A stretch of DNA of 64,000 nucleotides from Streptomyces rubradiris (GCF_016860525.1 NZ_BNEA01000015.1:5604501-5668500), one strand, 5' to 3'; shown: positions 6,892 through 16,787, counted from the first letter of the stretch. Made by a program: numbers and translations. The notes: generated by a model not told the origin, from the sequence alone.

Positions 6892-8499
6892 ACCACCATC
6901 GACGCGACGGGGCCGGGGGACAAAGCGCCGGCGGCCCCGTCCGGGCCGCAGCCGGCCGCGGGCCTGCGCGGCCACCCGTGGCTCACGCTGATCACCGTCG
7001 CCGTAGGGGTCATGATGGTGGCCCTCGACGGCACCATCGTGGCCATCGCCAACCCGGCCATCGGCAAGGATCTGCACGCCAGCTGGGCGCAGCTGCAGTG
7101 GATCACCAACGCCTACTTCCTGGCGCTCGCGGTCTCCCTGATCACCGCCGGCAAGCTCGGCGACCGCTTCGGCCACCGGCAGACGTTCCTGATCGGCGTC
7201 ACCGGCTTCGCCGTCGCCTCCGGTGCCATCGGACTGTCCGACAGCATCGCCGCGGTCGTCACCTTCCGCGTCTTCCAGGGCCTGTTCGGCGCGCTGCTGA
7301 TGCCGGCCGCGCTCGGCCTGCTGCGCGCGACCTTCCCGGCCGAGAAGCTCAACATGGCGATCGGCATCTGGGGCATGGTCATCGGCGCCTCCACCGCCGG
7401 CGGCCCGATCCTCGGCGGTGTCCTCGTCGAGCACGTCAACTGGCAGTCGGTGTTCTTCATCAACGTGCCGGTCGGCGCCCTCGCCCTGCTGCTGGGCCTG
7501 CTGATCCTGCTCGACCACCGCGCCGAGAACGCCCCGCGCTCCTTCGACCTGCTCGGCATCGCCCTGCTCTCGGGCGCGATGTTCTGCCTGGTCTGGGCCC
7601 TCATCAAGGCCCCGGCCTGGGGCTGGGGCGACGGCAAGACCTGGCTGTTCCTCGTCGCCTCGATGGCCGGCTTCGCCCTGTTCGCCCTCTGGGAGAAGCG
7701 GGTGAAGGAGCCGCTGATCCCGCTGGCGCTGTTCCGCTCGGTCGCGCTGTCCGCGGGCGTCGTCCTGATGGTGCTGATGGCCATCGCGTTCATGGGCGGC
7801 CTGTTCTTCGTCACCTTCTACCTGCAGAACGTCCACGGCATGAGCCCGATCGACGCGGGCCTGCACCTGCTGCCGCTGACCGGCATGATGATCGTCGGCT
7901 CCCCGCTGGCCGGTGCCCTCATCACCAAGGTCGGCCCGCGGATCCCGCTGGCGGGCGGCATGGCCGTGACCGCGATCGCCATGTACGGCATGTCCACGCT
8001 GGACGAGGGCACCGGCAGCGGCCTGATGTCCGTCTGGTTCGCCCTGCTCGGCCTCGGCCTGGCCCCGGTCATGGTCGGCGCCACGGAGGTCATCGTGGGC
8101 AACGCCCCGATGGAGCTGTCCGGTGTCGCGGGCGGACTCCAGCAGGCGGCCATGCAGATCGGCGGCAGCCTCGGCACGGCCGTGCTGGGCGCGGTGATGG
8201 CCTCCAAGGTCGACAGCATCCTCGGCGACAACTGGGCGGACGCCGGGCTGCCGAAGCTGCCCCCGGAGCAGCTGCACCAGGCGGCCGAGGCGGTCCAGCA
8301 GGGTGTCGCGCCGGTGACCAAGGACACCCCGGCACCCATAGCCGAGAAGATCACCGAGGTGGCCCACCACACCTTCATCGACGGCATGAGCCTCGCCTCC
8401 CTCGTGGCGGCGGGCGTGGCCGCGGTCGCCGTCCTCGTCGCGCTGCTCACCAAGCGGGGCGCGAACGCGGAGGCGGGCGCGGGCGTGGGCCACATCTGA
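6880..8499 (+). CDS. MFS drug exporter, DHA2 (EmrB/QacA) family
   Basis: This is a 539-residue membrane protein with the 14-helix pattern of DHA2 drug:H+ antiporters. The signature VALDGTIVAIANPAI follows the first helix, GKLGDRFGHRQTF is the loop 2-3 motif A, and FRVFQGLFGALLMPAAL and GPILGGVLVEHVNWQSVFFINVPVG (motif C region) are present. A periplasmic loop precedes the last helix. ATG 6880 is the first codon after the predicted promoter, implying a leaderless message. It is divergent from the TetR gene and probably induced when that repressor binds an exported toxic compound. Confidence 0.9.
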   Translation: MTSRTTIDATGPGDKAPAAPSGPQPAAGLRGHPWLTLITVAVGVMMVALDGTIVAIANPAIGKDLHASWAQLQWITNAYFLALAVSLITAGKLGDRFGHRQTFLIGVTGFAVASGAIGLSDSIAAVVTFRVFQGLFGALLMPAALGLLRATFPAEKLNMAIGIWGMVIGASTAGGPILGGVLVEHVNWQSVFFINVPVGALALLLGLLILLDHRAENAPRSFDLLGIALLSGAMFCLVWALIKAPAWGWGDGKTWLFLVASMAGFALFALWEKRVKEPLIPLALFRSVALSAGVVLMVLMAIAFMGGLFFVTFYLQNVHGMSPIDAGLHLLPLTGMMIVGSPLAGALITKVGPRIPLAGGMAVTAIAMYGMSTLDEGTGSGLMSVWFALLGLGLAPVMVGATEVIVGNAPMELSGVAGGLQQAAMQIGGSLGTAVLGAVMASKVDSILGDNWADAGLPKLPPEQLHQAAEAVQQGVAPVTKDTPAPIAEKITEVAHHTFIDGMSLASLVAAGVAAVAVLVALLTKRGANAEAGAGVGHI

Positions 8500-8626
8500 C
8501 GGCCCCTTCCCGGCGGAGTTCGCCTATCAGGGTGACTCCGCTCAAGATCGCTGGCTCCCGGCGCGCGCCGCAGGTCACAGTGGGTCAACTCCTCCGCAGG
8601 ACATGGGAGGACCACGGGGCCGCGGC

Positions 8627-8653
8627 GCGCGCTGTCGGAGGGGGACAGCGCGC
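8627..8653. terminator. Hairpin, probable terminator after the exporter
   Basis: GCGCGCTGTC (8627-8636) pairs perfectly with GACAGCGCGC (8644-8653) around a 7-base loop. It lies 128 bp after the exporter stop and 74 bp before the next start. No U-tract follows, as is usual in streptomycetes. It could also influence the small gene downstream. No other feature was seen in 8500-8726. Confidence 0.5.
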
Positions 8654-8726
8654 CCGGTCTGCTCCGGCGCAACCGGGGTACTCGCACCGTGAAGCCGAAC
8701 TGTCCAGATGCCCCAGGGAGTTGATG

Positions 8727-9032
8727 ATGGCAGGCTTCGGGCACGGAACACGCGGGTACCCCCGGTCGCGTGGCCGGACGTGGTCACGCACCGGGCCGGA
8801 CCGCGCGACGCTCGGGATCATCGGCGCCATCTGCGCGGTGGCCGGCTTCTTCGCGCTGGGGATCGTCCTCGGTCCCGTCGCGATCTTCTGCGGCTGGCAG
8901 TCCATGGGCCGCAGTTGGTCCGGCGAACGCAACGTACCGGCGCTGGTGGCCCTGGTCCTGGGCGCCATCGACACCCTGCTCGCCGCCATGGCCCTCACGG
9001 GCGCGGCGGCCTGGGGGAACGGCCTTCTCTAG
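8727..9032 (+). CDS. Small DUF4190-like membrane protein
   Basis: This is a 101-residue protein with two predicted transmembrane helices: TLGIIGAICAVAGFFALGIVLGPVAIFCGW and ALVALVLGAIDTLLAAMALTG. The spacing and the short FCGWQSMGRSW link match DUF4190-type proteins. The basic N-terminus suggests a cytoplasmic start. ATG 8727 follows AGGGAG (8715-8720) at good spacing; ATG 8724 would be too close. The frame could be extended upstream, but the extension is an antisense-type shadow. Its stop overlaps the stop of the convergent K+ channel gene by 4 bp. The function is unknown. Confidence 0.72.
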   Translation: MAGFGHGTRGYPRSRGRTWSRTGPDRATLGIIGAICAVAGFFALGIVLGPVAIFCGWQSMGRSWSGERNVPALVALVLGAIDTLLAAMALTGAAAWGNGLL

Positions 9033-9823
9033 GGGGCCGGCGGCCCGTTGCCGGGCGCGGAGGGACTGTTGCCGACCGCGCAGCTCTCCGCGTCCCTCCG
9101 GGTCTCCGCGAGCCGCGCCACCTCGGCGCGCAGCGACCGCACCTCCTCGGCCAGCGCGGCGATGGCCTCCGTCTGCCGCCGCTCCTCCACGTCGTCCTTC
9201 TCGAACCGCGAGATGAACCAGGCGGCGATGTTCGCGGTGACGACACCGAGCAGGGCGATCCCGGACAGCATCAGCCCGACCGCGATCATCCGCCCGAGTC
9301 CCGTCGTCGGCGCGTGGTCGCCGTACCCCACGGTCGTCATCGTCGTGAACGACCACCACACCGCGTCACCCAGCGTCCGGATGTTCCCGTGCGGTGACTC
9401 GCGTTCCACGGACAGCACGGCCAGCGAGCCGAACATCAGCAGGCCGATCACGGCCCCGACGACATAGGTGGTCAGCCGGATCTGCGGAGCCATCCGCGCC
9501 CGCCGGCCCACCAGCAGCAGCGTCGACACCAGCCGCAGCAGCCGCAGCGGTTGCAGCAGCGGCAGGACCACCGCGCACAGGTCGAGCCAGTGCCGTCGCA
9601 CGAACGTCTTCCGGTGCGGGGCGAGCGCCAGCCGGACCAGGTAGTCCAGGGCGAACGCCCCCCACACCACCCACTCGACCCCCGTGCACACGGCCGTCAG
9701 GAACCGCCCGGCGGAGGCGTCCACGATGGGCACCGCGTAGGCGACGCCGAAGACCACCGCGAGCCCCAACAACGGCCGCTCGGTGAACCGCTCCCACCGC
9801 GCTTGCGCGGACAGTTGTTCCAT
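9029..9823 (-). CDS. Voltage-gated-type potassium channel subunit
   Basis: This is a 264-residue membrane protein with about six helices. The selectivity filter TVGYGD is at residues 164-169, in the pore loop AVWWSFTTMTTVGYGDHAP. An arginine-bearing S4-like stretch, RLLRLVSTLLLVGRRARMAP, is at about 94-113. The C-terminus (EKDDVEERRQTEAIAALAEEVRSLRAEVARLAETRRD) is a coiled coil, likely an intracellular tetramerisation domain. No RCK domain is present, so gating is probably by voltage or an unknown signal. The start is ATG 9823. The stop codons of this gene and the convergent DUF4190 gene overlap, so the two transcripts have no spacer. Confidence 0.9.
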   Translation of the reverse strand: MEQLSAQARWERFTERPLLGLAVVFGVAYAVPIVDASAGRFLTAVCTGVEWVVWGAFALDYLVRLALAPHRKTFVRRHWLDLCAVVLPLLQPLRLLRLVSTLLLVGRRARMAPQIRLTTYVVGAVIGLLMFGSLAVLSVERESPHGNIRTLGDAVWWSFTTMTTVGYGDHAPTTGLGRMIAVGLMLSGIALLGVVTANIAAWFISRFEKDDVEERRQTEAIAALAEEVRSLRAEVARLAETRRDAESCAVGNSPSAPGNGPPAP

Positions 9824-9851
9824 GCCCGCATCGTAAAGAAACGGTAAGTAC

Positions 9852-9890
9852 AGCCCCCAAAGGGGCGCGGGGAACCGCGCGACCAGCCCA
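9852..9890. repeat. Dispersed hairpin repeat, family A
   Basis: This is one copy of the repeat with core GGGGCGCGGGGAAC(T/C)GCGCG. It starts in AGCCCCCAAAGGGGCG, which folds on itself, and continues into CGCGACCAGCCC. It lies between aceE and the K+ channel gene on the minus strand, downstream of aceE, where its hairpin could end transcription. Other copies are at 17600, 23024, 33809, 36409, 58098 and, shortened, at 20493. Confidence 0.7.
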
Positions 9891-9945
9891 CTGCCGGCCC
9901 GCGCCTTCCCCGCACCCCCTTGTCGGCCCAAGCCAAGCGCAACGG

Positions 9946-12693
9946 CTACGCGTCGCCCCCGGCCGCCCCCGGATCCGCCGCCGACACGTCCAGCAGCTGG
10001 TACCGGTCGATTGCCTGCTTCAGCACGGACCGGTCGACCTTCCCCTCCCGTGCCAGTTCCGTCAGCACCGCCACCACGATCGACTGGGCGTCGATGTGGA
10101 AGAAGCGGCGCGCGGCGCCCCGGGTGTCGGCGAAGCCGAACCCGTCGGCGCCCAGGGACTGGTACGGGCCGGGCACCCAGCGCGCGATCTGGTCCGGAAC
10201 CGATCGCATCCAGTCGGACACGGCCACGAACGGTCCCTCCGCACCGCCGAGCTTGCGGGTCACGAACGGCACCCGCTGCTCCTCCTCGGGATGCAGCAGG
10301 TTGTGCCGCTCGCAGTCCACGGCCTCGCGGCGCAGCTCGTTCCAGGAGGTCGCCGACCACACGTCCGCCTTGACGTTCCACTCCTCGGCGAGGATCTTCT
10401 GCGCCTCCAGCGCCCACGGGACCGCCACGCCCGACGCCATGATCTGCGCCGGGATCGAGCCCGCGGTGCCCTCGGCGAGCCTGTGGATGCCCTTGACAAT
10501 GCCCTCGACGTCCACGTTCGGCGGCTCGGCCGGGTGCTGGATGGGCTCGTTGTAGACGGTGAGGTAGTAGAAGACGTCCTCGCCGTGCGGGTGCTCGGGC
10601 GAGCCGCCGTACATCCGGCGCAAACCGTCCTGGACGATGTGCGCGATCTCGTAGGCGTACGCCGGGTCGTAGGCCACGCACGCGGGGTTGGTGGAGGCCA
10701 GCAGCTGGGAGTGGCCGTCCGCGTGCTGGAGGCCCTCGCCGGTCAGGGTCGTGCGGCCGGCGGTCGCGCCCAGGACGAATCCGCGCGCGAGCTGGTCGGC
10801 CATCTGCCAGAACTGGTCGCCGGTGCGCTGGAAACCGAACATCGAGTAGAAGACGTACACCGGGATCAGCGGCTCGCCGTGCGTGGCGTAGGCCGAGCCC
10901 GCGGCCATCAGCGAGGCCGTGCAGCCCGCCTCGGAGATGCCGTCGTGCAGCATCTGGCCGGTCGGCGACTCCTTGTACGCCAGCAGCAGCTCGCGGTCCA
11001 CCGACTCGTACTGCTGGCCCAGCGGGTTGTAGATCTTCGCGCTCGGGAAGAAGGAGTCCATGCCGAACGTGCGGTACTCGTCCGGCGCGATCAGCACGAA
11101 CCGCTTGCCGATCTCCTTGTCCCGCATGAGGTCCTTCAGGAGCCGGACGAAGGCCATGGTCGTCGCGATGGACTGCTGGCCCGTGCCCTTCTTCACGGTC
11201 GCGTACGCCTTGTCGTCCGGCAGGGCGAGCGGCTCGGAGCGCACGACGCGCGTCGGAACGTAACCGCCGAGGGAGCGGCGGCGGTCGTGCATGTACTGGA
11301 TCTCCTCCGAGTCCCGGCCCGGGTGGTAGTACGGCGGCGGGCCGGACTCCAGCTCCTTGTCGGAGATCGGCAGGTGCAGCCGGTCCCGGAAGCGCTTGAG
11401 GTCGTCGACCGTCAGCTTCTTCATCTGGTGCGTGGCGTTGCGGCCCTCGAAGTTCGGGCCCAGCGTCCAGCCCTTGACCGTCTTGGCCAGGATGACCGTC
11501 GGCTGGCCCTTGTGCTCCTTGGCCGCCTTGAACGCGGCGTAGATCTTGCGGTGGTCGTGTCCCCCGCGGCCCAGGTGCAGGATCTGGTCGTCGGTCATGT
11601 TCTCGACCATCGCGCGCAGCCGGTGGTCGTCGCCGAAGAAGTGCTCGCGGATGTAGGCACCGGACTCGGTGGCGTACGTCTGGAACTGGCCGTCCGGGGT
11701 CGTGTTCATCTTGTTGACGAGGATGCCGTCCCGGTCCTGCGCGAGCAGCGGGTCCCAGGAGCGGTCCCAGATCAGCTTGATCACGTTCCAGCCGGCGCCC
11801 CGGAAGACCGACTCCAGCTCCTGGATGATCTTGCCGTTGCCGCGCACCGGGCCGTCGAGGCGCTGGAGGTTGCAGTTGACCACGAAGGTCAGGTTGTCCA
11901 GGCCCTCGCGGGCGGCCAGGGTGAGCTGGCCGAGCGACTCGGGCTCGTCCATCTCGCCGTCGCCGAGGAACGCCCACACGTGCGAGCGGGAGGTGTCGGC
12001 GATGCCGCGCGCCTGCATGTAGCGGTTCATCCGCGCCTGGTAGATCGCCGAGAGCGGGCCGAGGCCCATGGAGACCGTCGGGAACTCCCAGAAGTCCGGC
12101 ATCGAGCGCGGGTGCGGGTAGCTGGACAGGCCGTCCGGGTACTTCGACTTCTCCTGGCGGAAGCCGTCGAGCTGCCCGGCGGTGAGCCGGTCGAGCAGGT
12201 AGGCGCGGGCGTAGATGCCGGGGGAGGCGTGGCCCTGGAAGAAGACCTGGTCACCGCCGTCGCCCTCGTCCTTGCCCCGGAAGAAGTGGTTGAAGCCGAC
12301 GTCGTAGAGCGAGGCGGAGGAGGCGAAGGTGGCGATGTGGCCGCCGACGCCGATGCCCGGGCGCTGGGCGCGGGAGACCATGACGGCCGCGTTCCAGCGG
12401 GTGGCGTTCAGAATCCTGCGCTCGATCTCCTCGTTGCCCGGGAAGAACGGCTCGCTCTTGGTGGGGATCGTGTTGACGTAGTCCGTGCTGCGCATCTCGG
12501 GCACGGCCACGCGCCTCTCGCGGGCCCGCTCGATCAGGCGCAGCATGAGATAGCGGGCCCGCTCCCGGCCGCGCTCGTCGACGGCGGCGTCCAGGGAGTC
12601 GAGCCATTCCTGAGTCTCTTCGGGATCGAAGTCAGGGACCTGACTCGGAAGGCCGCCAATGATGATCGGGTTGCGATCGGATCCGGAAGCCAC
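9946..12693 (-). CDS. aceE: Pyruvate dehydrogenase E1 component, homodimeric type
   Basis: This is a 915-residue homodimeric E1 (AceE) enzyme. It decarboxylates pyruvate with thiamine diphosphate and passes the acetyl group to the lipoyl E2 of the pyruvate dehydrogenase complex. The thiamine diphosphate motif runs from GDG (residues 244-246) to NCN (273-275). Typical AceE stretches include [45 protein letters not shown] and [20 protein letters not shown]. The start is GTG 12693 with AAGGAA upstream. E2 and E3 genes are not adjacent, as is usual for streptomycetes. It is divergent from the DUF3052 gene across a 410-bp region. Confidence 0.97.
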   Translation of the reverse strand: MASGSDRNPIIIGGLPSQVPDFDPEETQEWLDSLDAAVDERGRERARYLMLRLIERARERRVAVPEMRSTDYVNTIPTKSEPFFPGNEEIERRILNATRWNAAVMVSRAQRPGIGVGGHIATFASSASLYDVGFNHFFRGKDEGDGGDQVFFQGHASPGIYARAYLLDRLTAGQLDGFRQEKSKYPDGLSSYPHPRSMPDFWEFPTVSMGLGPLSAIYQARMNRYMQARGIADTSRSHVWAFLGDGEMDEPESLGQLTLAAREGLDNLTFVVNCNLQRLDGPVRGNGKIIQELESVFRGAGWNVIKLIWDRSWDPLLAQDRDGILVNKMNTTPDGQFQTYATESGAYIREHFFGDDHRLRAMVENMTDDQILHLGRGGHDHRKIYAAFKAAKEHKGQPTVILAKTVKGWTLGPNFEGRNATHQMKKLTVDDLKRFRDRLHLPISDKELESGPPPYYHPGRDSEEIQYMHDRRRSLGGYVPTRVVRSEPLALPDDKAYATVKKGTGQQSIATTMAFVRLLKDLMRDKEIGKRFVLIAPDEYRTFGMDSFFPSAKIYNPLGQQYESVDRELLLAYKESPTGQMLHDGISEAGCTASLMAAGSAYATHGEPLIPVYVFYSMFGFQRTGDQFWQMADQLARGFVLGATAGRTTLTGEGLQHADGHSQLLASTNPACVAYDPAYAYEIAHIVQDGLRRMYGGSPEHPHGEDVFYYLTVYNEPIQHPAEPPNVDVEGIVKGIHRLAEGTAGSIPAQIMASGVAVPWALEAQKILAEEWNVKADVWSATSWNELRREAVDCERHNLLHPEEEQRVPFVTRKLGGAEGPFVAVSDWMRSVPDQIARWVPGPYQSLGADGFGFADTRGAARRFFHIDAQSIVVAVLTELAREGKVDRSVLKQAIDRYQLLDVSAADPGAAGGDA

Positions 12694-12743
12694 GCTGTTC
12701 CTTACCTGTCGGAGGGCCAGTTCTCGTTAACGGCTGCCTGCAC

Positions 12744-12770
12744 CGTTCCCCATCGTGTACCTGGGGAACG
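12744..12770. promoter_or_regulatory. Inverted repeat in the aceE/DUF3052 intergenic region
   Basis: The 410-bp space 12694-13103 separates the divergent aceE and DUF3052 genes and contains no convincing gene. It holds a perfect 8-bp inverted repeat, CGTTCCCC (12744-12751) and GGGGAACG (12763-12770), with an 11-base loop. The repeat is 51-77 bp upstream of the aceE start, so it would be in its leader or act as an operator. I could not place a confident -35/-10 pair for aceE. Nothing else stands out here. Confidence 0.4.
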
Positions 12771-13103
12771 CGTACGTCATCTCCACGGTCGTCTCCGCCG
12801 GCGCACCACCGGTCAAAACGCAACGATACGCCCGGGGTGTGACGTGCTTGGCAAAATTGTTCGAGTGGCGTAACCCAGGATGATTCCGAAGGGTGCAAAC
12901 CGGGCACATCGGCGTGATGTGGGGGAGGGAAAAGCGCGATACGGTGCCAGGAGTTACGGCGACACGGCCGGGAGCGTCACCGTTTCGACGGTCCCGACGG
13001 CCGGGTACTTGCGCGATCCGCCCCGCCCGTGTGGACTACGGCCAATGCTTCGCGCACGCGCGTGGCTGAGATACTCAACAAAGACATGATCAGGAGGCAA
13101 CCC

Positions 13104-13538
13104 GTGAGCGCGACCGCGGACCACGCGGAGGAGCGGACGAACCCTGCCGCCAGGCTGGGGTTCCAGCCCGGGCAGGTGGTCCAGGAGATCGGCTACGACG
13201 ACGACGTCGATCAGGAGCTCCGCGAGGCCATCGAGGAGGTCACCGGGACTGACCTCGTGGACGAGGACTACGACGACGTGGCCGACGCCGTTGTGCTGTG
13301 GTTCCGTGACGACGACGGCGACCTGACGGATGCGCTGGTGGATGCCACCACGTACATCGAAGAGGGCGGCGCCATCCTGCTCTTCACGCCGAAGACCGGC
13401 CGTGACGGGTATGTGGAACCGAGCGACATCCAGGACGCCGCCACGACGGCCGGTCTGACGGCCTCGAAGAGCGTCAGCGTCGGCAAGGACTGGAGCGGCT
13501 CGCGCCTGGCGACGCCCAAGGCCAAGTCCAAGCGGTGA
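13104..13538 (+). CDS. DUF3052 family protein
   Basis: This is a 144-residue acidic cytoplasmic protein of the DUF3052 family conserved in actinomycetes. Recognisable segments are NPAARLGFQPGQVVQEIGYDDDVD, DDYDDVADAVVLWFRDDDGDL and EGGAILLFTPKTGRDGYVEPSDIQDAATTAGL. It has a basic C-terminal tail (ATPKAKSKR). GTG 13104 is preferred over the upstream in-frame codon at 13029 because AGGAGG lies at 13092-13097. The molecular function is not established as far as I know. It is divergent from aceE and followed by a strong hairpin. Confidence 0.85.
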   Translation: MSATADHAEERTNPAARLGFQPGQVVQEIGYDDDVDQELREAIEEVTGTDLVDEDYDDVADAVVLWFRDDDGDLTDALVDATTYIEEGGAILLFTPKTGRDGYVEPSDIQDAATTAGLTASKSVSVGKDWSGSRLATPKAKSKR

Positions 13539-13556
13539 CCGTCTGAGCCGATGGCC

Positions 13557-13590
13557 GGCCGGGCCGGGCCCCTTTCGGCCCGGCCCGGCC
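13557..13590 (+). terminator. Strong terminator hairpin after the DUF3052 gene
   Basis: GGCCGGGCCGGGCC (13557-13570) pairs perfectly over 14 bp with GGCCCGGCCCGGCC (13577-13590) around a 6-base loop. It starts 19 bp after the stop codon. It lacks a U-tract, as many streptomycete terminators do. Confidence 0.75.
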
Positions 13591-13690
13591 GCCGTGAACC
13601 CCTCGGCGACCGCTGCGTAGGGTGGACCCGAGCGCCGTGTGCGCTCATGCGTCACTTCCACCCGAACAGCCCCCGAAGGGATGCACGACG

Positions 13691-14149
13691 ATGGCGATCC
13701 AGGTCGGCGACAAGGCACCCGACTTCGAGCTCAAGGACAACCACGGCCGCAGCGTGAAGCTCTCGGACTTCCGCGGCGAGAAGAACGTGGTCCTGCTCTT
13801 CTACCCCTTCGCCTTCACCGGCGTGTGCACCGGCGAGCTGTGCGAGCTGCGTGACAACCTGCCGAAGTTCACGGACCGGGACACCCAGCTGCTCGCCGTC
13901 TCCAACGACTCCATCCACACCCTGCGCGTCTTCGCCGAGCAGGAGGGCCTCGAGTACCCGCTGCTGAGCGACTTCTGGCCGCACGGCAACGTCTCGCGCG
14001 CCTACGGCGTCTTCGACGAGGACAAGGGCTGTGCCGTCCGGGGCACCTTCATCATCGACAAGGAGGGCGTCGTGCGGTGGACCGTGGTCAACGGCCTGCC
14101 GGACGCCCGCGACCTCGGCGACTACGTGAAGGCGCTCGACACTCTGTGA
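13691..14149 (+). CDS. Peroxiredoxin (AhpE/BCP-like)
   Basis: This is a 152-residue thioredoxin-fold peroxiredoxin that reduces hydrogen peroxide and organic peroxides in the cytoplasm. The peroxidatic motif PxxxTxxC is PFAFTGVC, with Cys46 as the nucleophile. A second cysteine (Cys51, in GELCELRD) follows five residues later, and the conserved Arg lies in CAVRGTFIIDKEGVVRW. The overall form (APDFELKDNHGRSVKLSDFRG) is close to AhpE-type one-cysteine enzymes, so an external thiol probably recycles it. It begins at ATG 13691 and lies between the DUF3052 gene and the Ter locus, consistent with an oxidative-stress neighbourhood. Confidence 0.92.
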   Translation: MAIQVGDKAPDFELKDNHGRSVKLSDFRGEKNVVLLFYPFAFTGVCTGELCELRDNLPKFTDRDTQLLAVSNDSIHTLRVFAEQEGLEYPLLSDFWPHGNVSRAYGVFDEDKGCAVRGTFIIDKEGVVRWTVVNGLPDARDLGDYVKALDTL

Positions 14150-14285
14150 GCCACGCGGGCCGACACCTGGGTTTCCTCGGCCCAAGCTGAGCGGCAGGCG
14201 GGAACCCGTCACTAGGATCGGCACGTTGATCCCATATCCGAAGCACGACGGGGCTCCCCGCCCCTGAACACCACATGGAGGACCC

Positions 14286-14861
14286 GTGGGAGTCAGCCTC
14301 AGCAAGGGCGGCAACGTATCGCTGACGAAGGAGGCCCCGGGCCTGACCGCGGTCATCGTCGGTCTGGGGTGGGACGTGCGGACCACGACCGGTACCGACT
14401 TCGACCTCGACGCGAGCGCGCTGCTGCTGAACAACTCCGGCAAGGTCATCAGCGACCAGCACTTCGTCTTCTTCAACAACCTCAAGAGCCCCGACGGCTC
14501 GGTGGAGCACACCGGCGACAACCTCACCGGTGAGGGCGAGGGCGACGACGAGCAGATCAAGGTGAACCTGGCCGGCGTCCCGGCCGACGTCGACAAGATC
14601 GTGTTCCCGGTGTCGATCTACGACGCCGAGAACCGCCAGCAGTCCTTCGGCCAGGTCCGCAACGCCTTCATCCGCGTCGTCAACCAGGCCGGCGGCGCGG
14701 AGATCGCCCGCTACGACCTGAGCGAGGACGCCTCCACCGAGACCGCCATGGTCTTCGGCGAGCTGTACCGCCACGGCACGGAGTGGAAGTTCCGCGCCAT
14801 CGGCCAGGGCTACGCCTCCGGGCTGCGCGGCATCGCGCAGGACTTCGGAGTCAACGTCTGA
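14286..14861 (+). CDS. terD: TerD-family stress protein, copy 1
   Basis: This is a 191-residue TerD-domain protein, a calcium-binding beta-sandwich of the tellurium-resistance/general-stress family. The family opening [19 protein letters not shown] is present. The Ca2+ site residues lie in [13 protein letters not shown] and [24 protein letters not shown]. The C-terminus ends in [17 protein letters not shown]. The start is GTG 14286 with GGAGG just upstream. It is about two-thirds identical by eye to the TerD protein that follows, and is followed by a hairpin, so it may be transcribed separately as well as with its neighbours. Confidence 0.93.
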   Translation: MGVSLSKGGNVSLTKEAPGLTAVIVGLGWDVRTTTGTDFDLDASALLLNNSGKVISDQHFVFFNNLKSPDGSVEHTGDNLTGEGEGDDEQIKVNLAGVPADVDKIVFPVSIYDAENRQQSFGQVRNAFIRVVNQAGGAEIARYDLSEDASTETAMVFGELYRHGTEWKFRAIGQGYASGLRGIAQDFGVNV

Positions 14862-14888
14862 TCCCGGCAGCGTAACGACATCCTCGGT

Positions 14889-14923
14889 GTCCGGCGCCGC
14901 ACCGTTTACGGGCGGCGCCGGAC
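14889..14923 (+). terminator. Hairpin between the two terD genes
   Basis: GTCCGGCGCCGC (14889-14900) pairs perfectly over 12 bp with GCGGCGCCGGAC (14912-14923) around an 11-base loop. It lies between copy 1 and copy 2 of terD and probably ends or attenuates transcription between them. Confidence 0.65.
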
Positions 14924-14964
14924 GCACAGGAGAACCAGGGAAGCACCACCAGGGGAGGACCAGC

Positions 14965-15543
14965 ATGGGCGTCACGCTCGCCAAGGGAGGCAAGGTCTCC
15001 CTCTCCAAGGCCGCACCGAACCTCACCAACGTCATGATCGGGCTCGGCTGGGACGCGCGCTCCACCACCGGTGCCCCCTTCGACCTGGACGCCAGCGCGC
15101 TGCTGTGCGGCGCGGGCAACCGGGTGCTGGGCGACGAGTGGTTCGTGTTCTACAACCAGCTCAAGAGCCCCGACGGCTCGGTGGAGCACACCGGCGACAA
15201 CCTCACCGGTGAGGGCGACGGCGACGACGAGTCGATCCTGGTGGACCTCGCCAAGGTCCCGCTCCACTGCGAGAAGATCATCTTCCCGGTCTCCATCCAC
15301 ATGGCGGACGAGCGCGGCCAGACCTTCGGCCAGGTCTCCAACGCCTTCATCCGCGTGGTCAACCAGGCCGACGGCCAGGAACTGGCCCGCTACGACCTCA
15401 GCGAGGACGCCTCCACCGAGACCGCGATGATCTTCGGGGAGCTGTACCGGTACCAGGGCGAATGGAAGTTCCGAGCGGTCGGCCAGGGGTACGCGTCGGG
15501 GCTCCGGGGCATCGCTCTAGACTTCGGAGTCAACGTTTCGTAA
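14965..15543 (+). CDS. terD: TerD-family stress protein, copy 2
   Basis: This is a 192-residue TerD protein paralogous to the gene just upstream. It shows the same [19 protein letters not shown] opening, the Ca2+-site stretch [11 protein letters not shown], and [24 protein letters not shown]. It differs most in the middle ([26 protein letters not shown]), where two cysteines not found in copy 1 occur. ATG 14965 follows GGGGAGG. TerD proteins are cytoplasmic and are thought to assemble at the membrane with TerC in metal and oxidative stress responses; the TerC-type gene comes next. Confidence 0.93.
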   Translation: MGVTLAKGGKVSLSKAAPNLTNVMIGLGWDARSTTGAPFDLDASALLCGAGNRVLGDEWFVFYNQLKSPDGSVEHTGDNLTGEGDGDDESILVDLAKVPLHCEKIIFPVSIHMADERGQTFGQVSNAFIRVVNQADGQELARYDLSEDASTETAMIFGELYRYQGEWKFRAVGQGYASGLRGIALDFGVNVS

Positions 15544-15618
15544 AGCCGCGTACGGCGCGGGGGAGAACTCTCCTCGGAATTCGTCCGGGAGGGGCCTCGA
15601 CAGATGATGGGGTAGCCA

Positions 15619-16758
15619 GTGCTTCTCAAAACCTTCGGATGGTCCTTCGCGATCACCGCGCTCGGTCTGGTCGCGGGGGCGTTCTACGGGGGGTGGACCG
15701 GCTTCGGGGTCGTGGCGATCCTGGCCATCCTGGAGATCTCGTTGTCCTTCGACAACGCGGTGGTCAACGCCGGAATCCTGAAGAAGATGAGCCCCTTCTG
15801 GCAGAAGATCTTCCTCACCATCGGCGTGCTCATCGCCGTGTTCGGCATGCGGCTGGTCTTCCCCGTCGTCATCGTCGCCATCAGCGCCAAGATGGGCCCG
15901 ATCGAGGCCGTCGACCTCGCGATCAACAACAAGGAACGCTACGAGCAGCTGGTGACCGACGCCCACCCGGCGATCGCCGCGTTCGGTGGCATGTTCCTGC
16001 TGATGATCTTCCTCGACTTCATCTTCGAGGACCGGGACATCCAGTGGCTGCGCTGGATCGAGCGGCCCCTGGCCAAGCTCGGCCGGGTCGACATGCTGTC
16101 GGTCTGCATCGCCCTGATCGTCCTGCTGGTCGCCGCCTTCACCGTCGCCACCCACGCCCACCAGCACGGCGGCGTGCACGCCGACAAGGCCCAGACGGTG
16201 CTGATCTCCGGCATCGCCGGCCTGATCACCTACATGATCGTCGGCGGTCTCTCCGGCTACTTCGAGGACAAGCTGGAGGAAGAGGAGGAGCGCGAGCACG
16301 AGCAGGAGGAAGCGGCGGCCCGCAGCGGCAAGAAGAAGCCCGCGATCGTGCTGGCCGGCCAGGCCGCGTTCTTCATGTTCCTCTACCTGGAAGTCCTGGA
16401 CGCGTCCTTCTCCTTCGACGGCGTGATCGGCGCCTTCGCCGTCACCAACGACATCGTCCTGATGGCCCTGGGCCTCGGCATCGGCGCCATGTACGTGCGT
16501 TCGCTGACCGTCTACCTGGTCCGCCAGGGCACCCTGGACGACTACGTCTACCTGGAGCACGGCGCCCACTACGCCATCGGCGCCCTCGCCGTGGTCCTGC
16601 TGATCACCATCCAGTACGAGATCCACGAGGTCATCACCGGCTCCATCGGCGTGATCCTGATCCTGGCGTCCTTCCTCTCCTCGGTCCGCCGCAACCGCGC
16701 CCTGGCCGCCGCGGGCGAGGGCGGCGGCGCGAAGACCGAGGTCTCCTCCGGGGTGTGA
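15619..16758 (+). CDS. TerC/DUF475-family integral membrane protein
   Basis: This is a 379-residue membrane protein with about nine helices, of the DUF475 branch of the TerC superfamily. Two inverted, metal-site-like repeats are evident: EISLSFDNAVVNAGIL (about residues 38-53) and DASFSFDGVIGAFAV (about 265-280), each with an acidic residue inside a helix. A charged cytoplasmic loop, KLEEEEEREHEQEEAAARSGKKK, separates the halves. The start is GTG 15619. TerC-type proteins are linked to metal-ion efflux and tellurite resistance, and act with TerD. It is probably co-transcribed with the terD gene 75 bp upstream. Confidence 0.9.
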   Translation: MLLKTFGWSFAITALGLVAGAFYGGWTGFGVVAILAILEISLSFDNAVVNAGILKKMSPFWQKIFLTIGVLIAVFGMRLVFPVVIVAISAKMGPIEAVDLAINNKERYEQLVTDAHPAIAAFGGMFLLMIFLDFIFEDRDIQWLRWIERPLAKLGRVDMLSVCIALIVLLVAAFTVATHAHQHGGVHADKAQTVLISGIAGLITYMIVGGLSGYFEDKLEEEEEREHEQEEAAARSGKKKPAIVLAGQAAFFMFLYLEVLDASFSFDGVIGAFAVTNDIVLMALGLGIGAMYVRSLTVYLVRQGTLDDYVYLEHGAHYAIGALAVVLLITIQYEIHEVITGSIGVILILASFLSSVRRNRALAAAGEGGGAKTEVSSGV

Positions 16759-16787
16759 CACCCCCGCCGGTGAGGAACGCTTCGAAC

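Noticed and set aside
6847..8493. 548-residue minus-strand frame opposite the DHA2 exporter
   Set aside because: His/Gly/Asp-rich shadow with no domain; the plus strand has a full MFS protein.
10096..12873. 925-residue plus-strand frame opposite aceE
   Set aside because: It is a mirror of the unmistakable AceE coding sequence; no motif or ribosome site supports it.
13539..13690. Possible tRNA between the DUF3052 and peroxiredoxin genes
   Set aside because: No cloverleaf can be drawn; the region holds a terminator hairpin and the peroxiredoxin leader.
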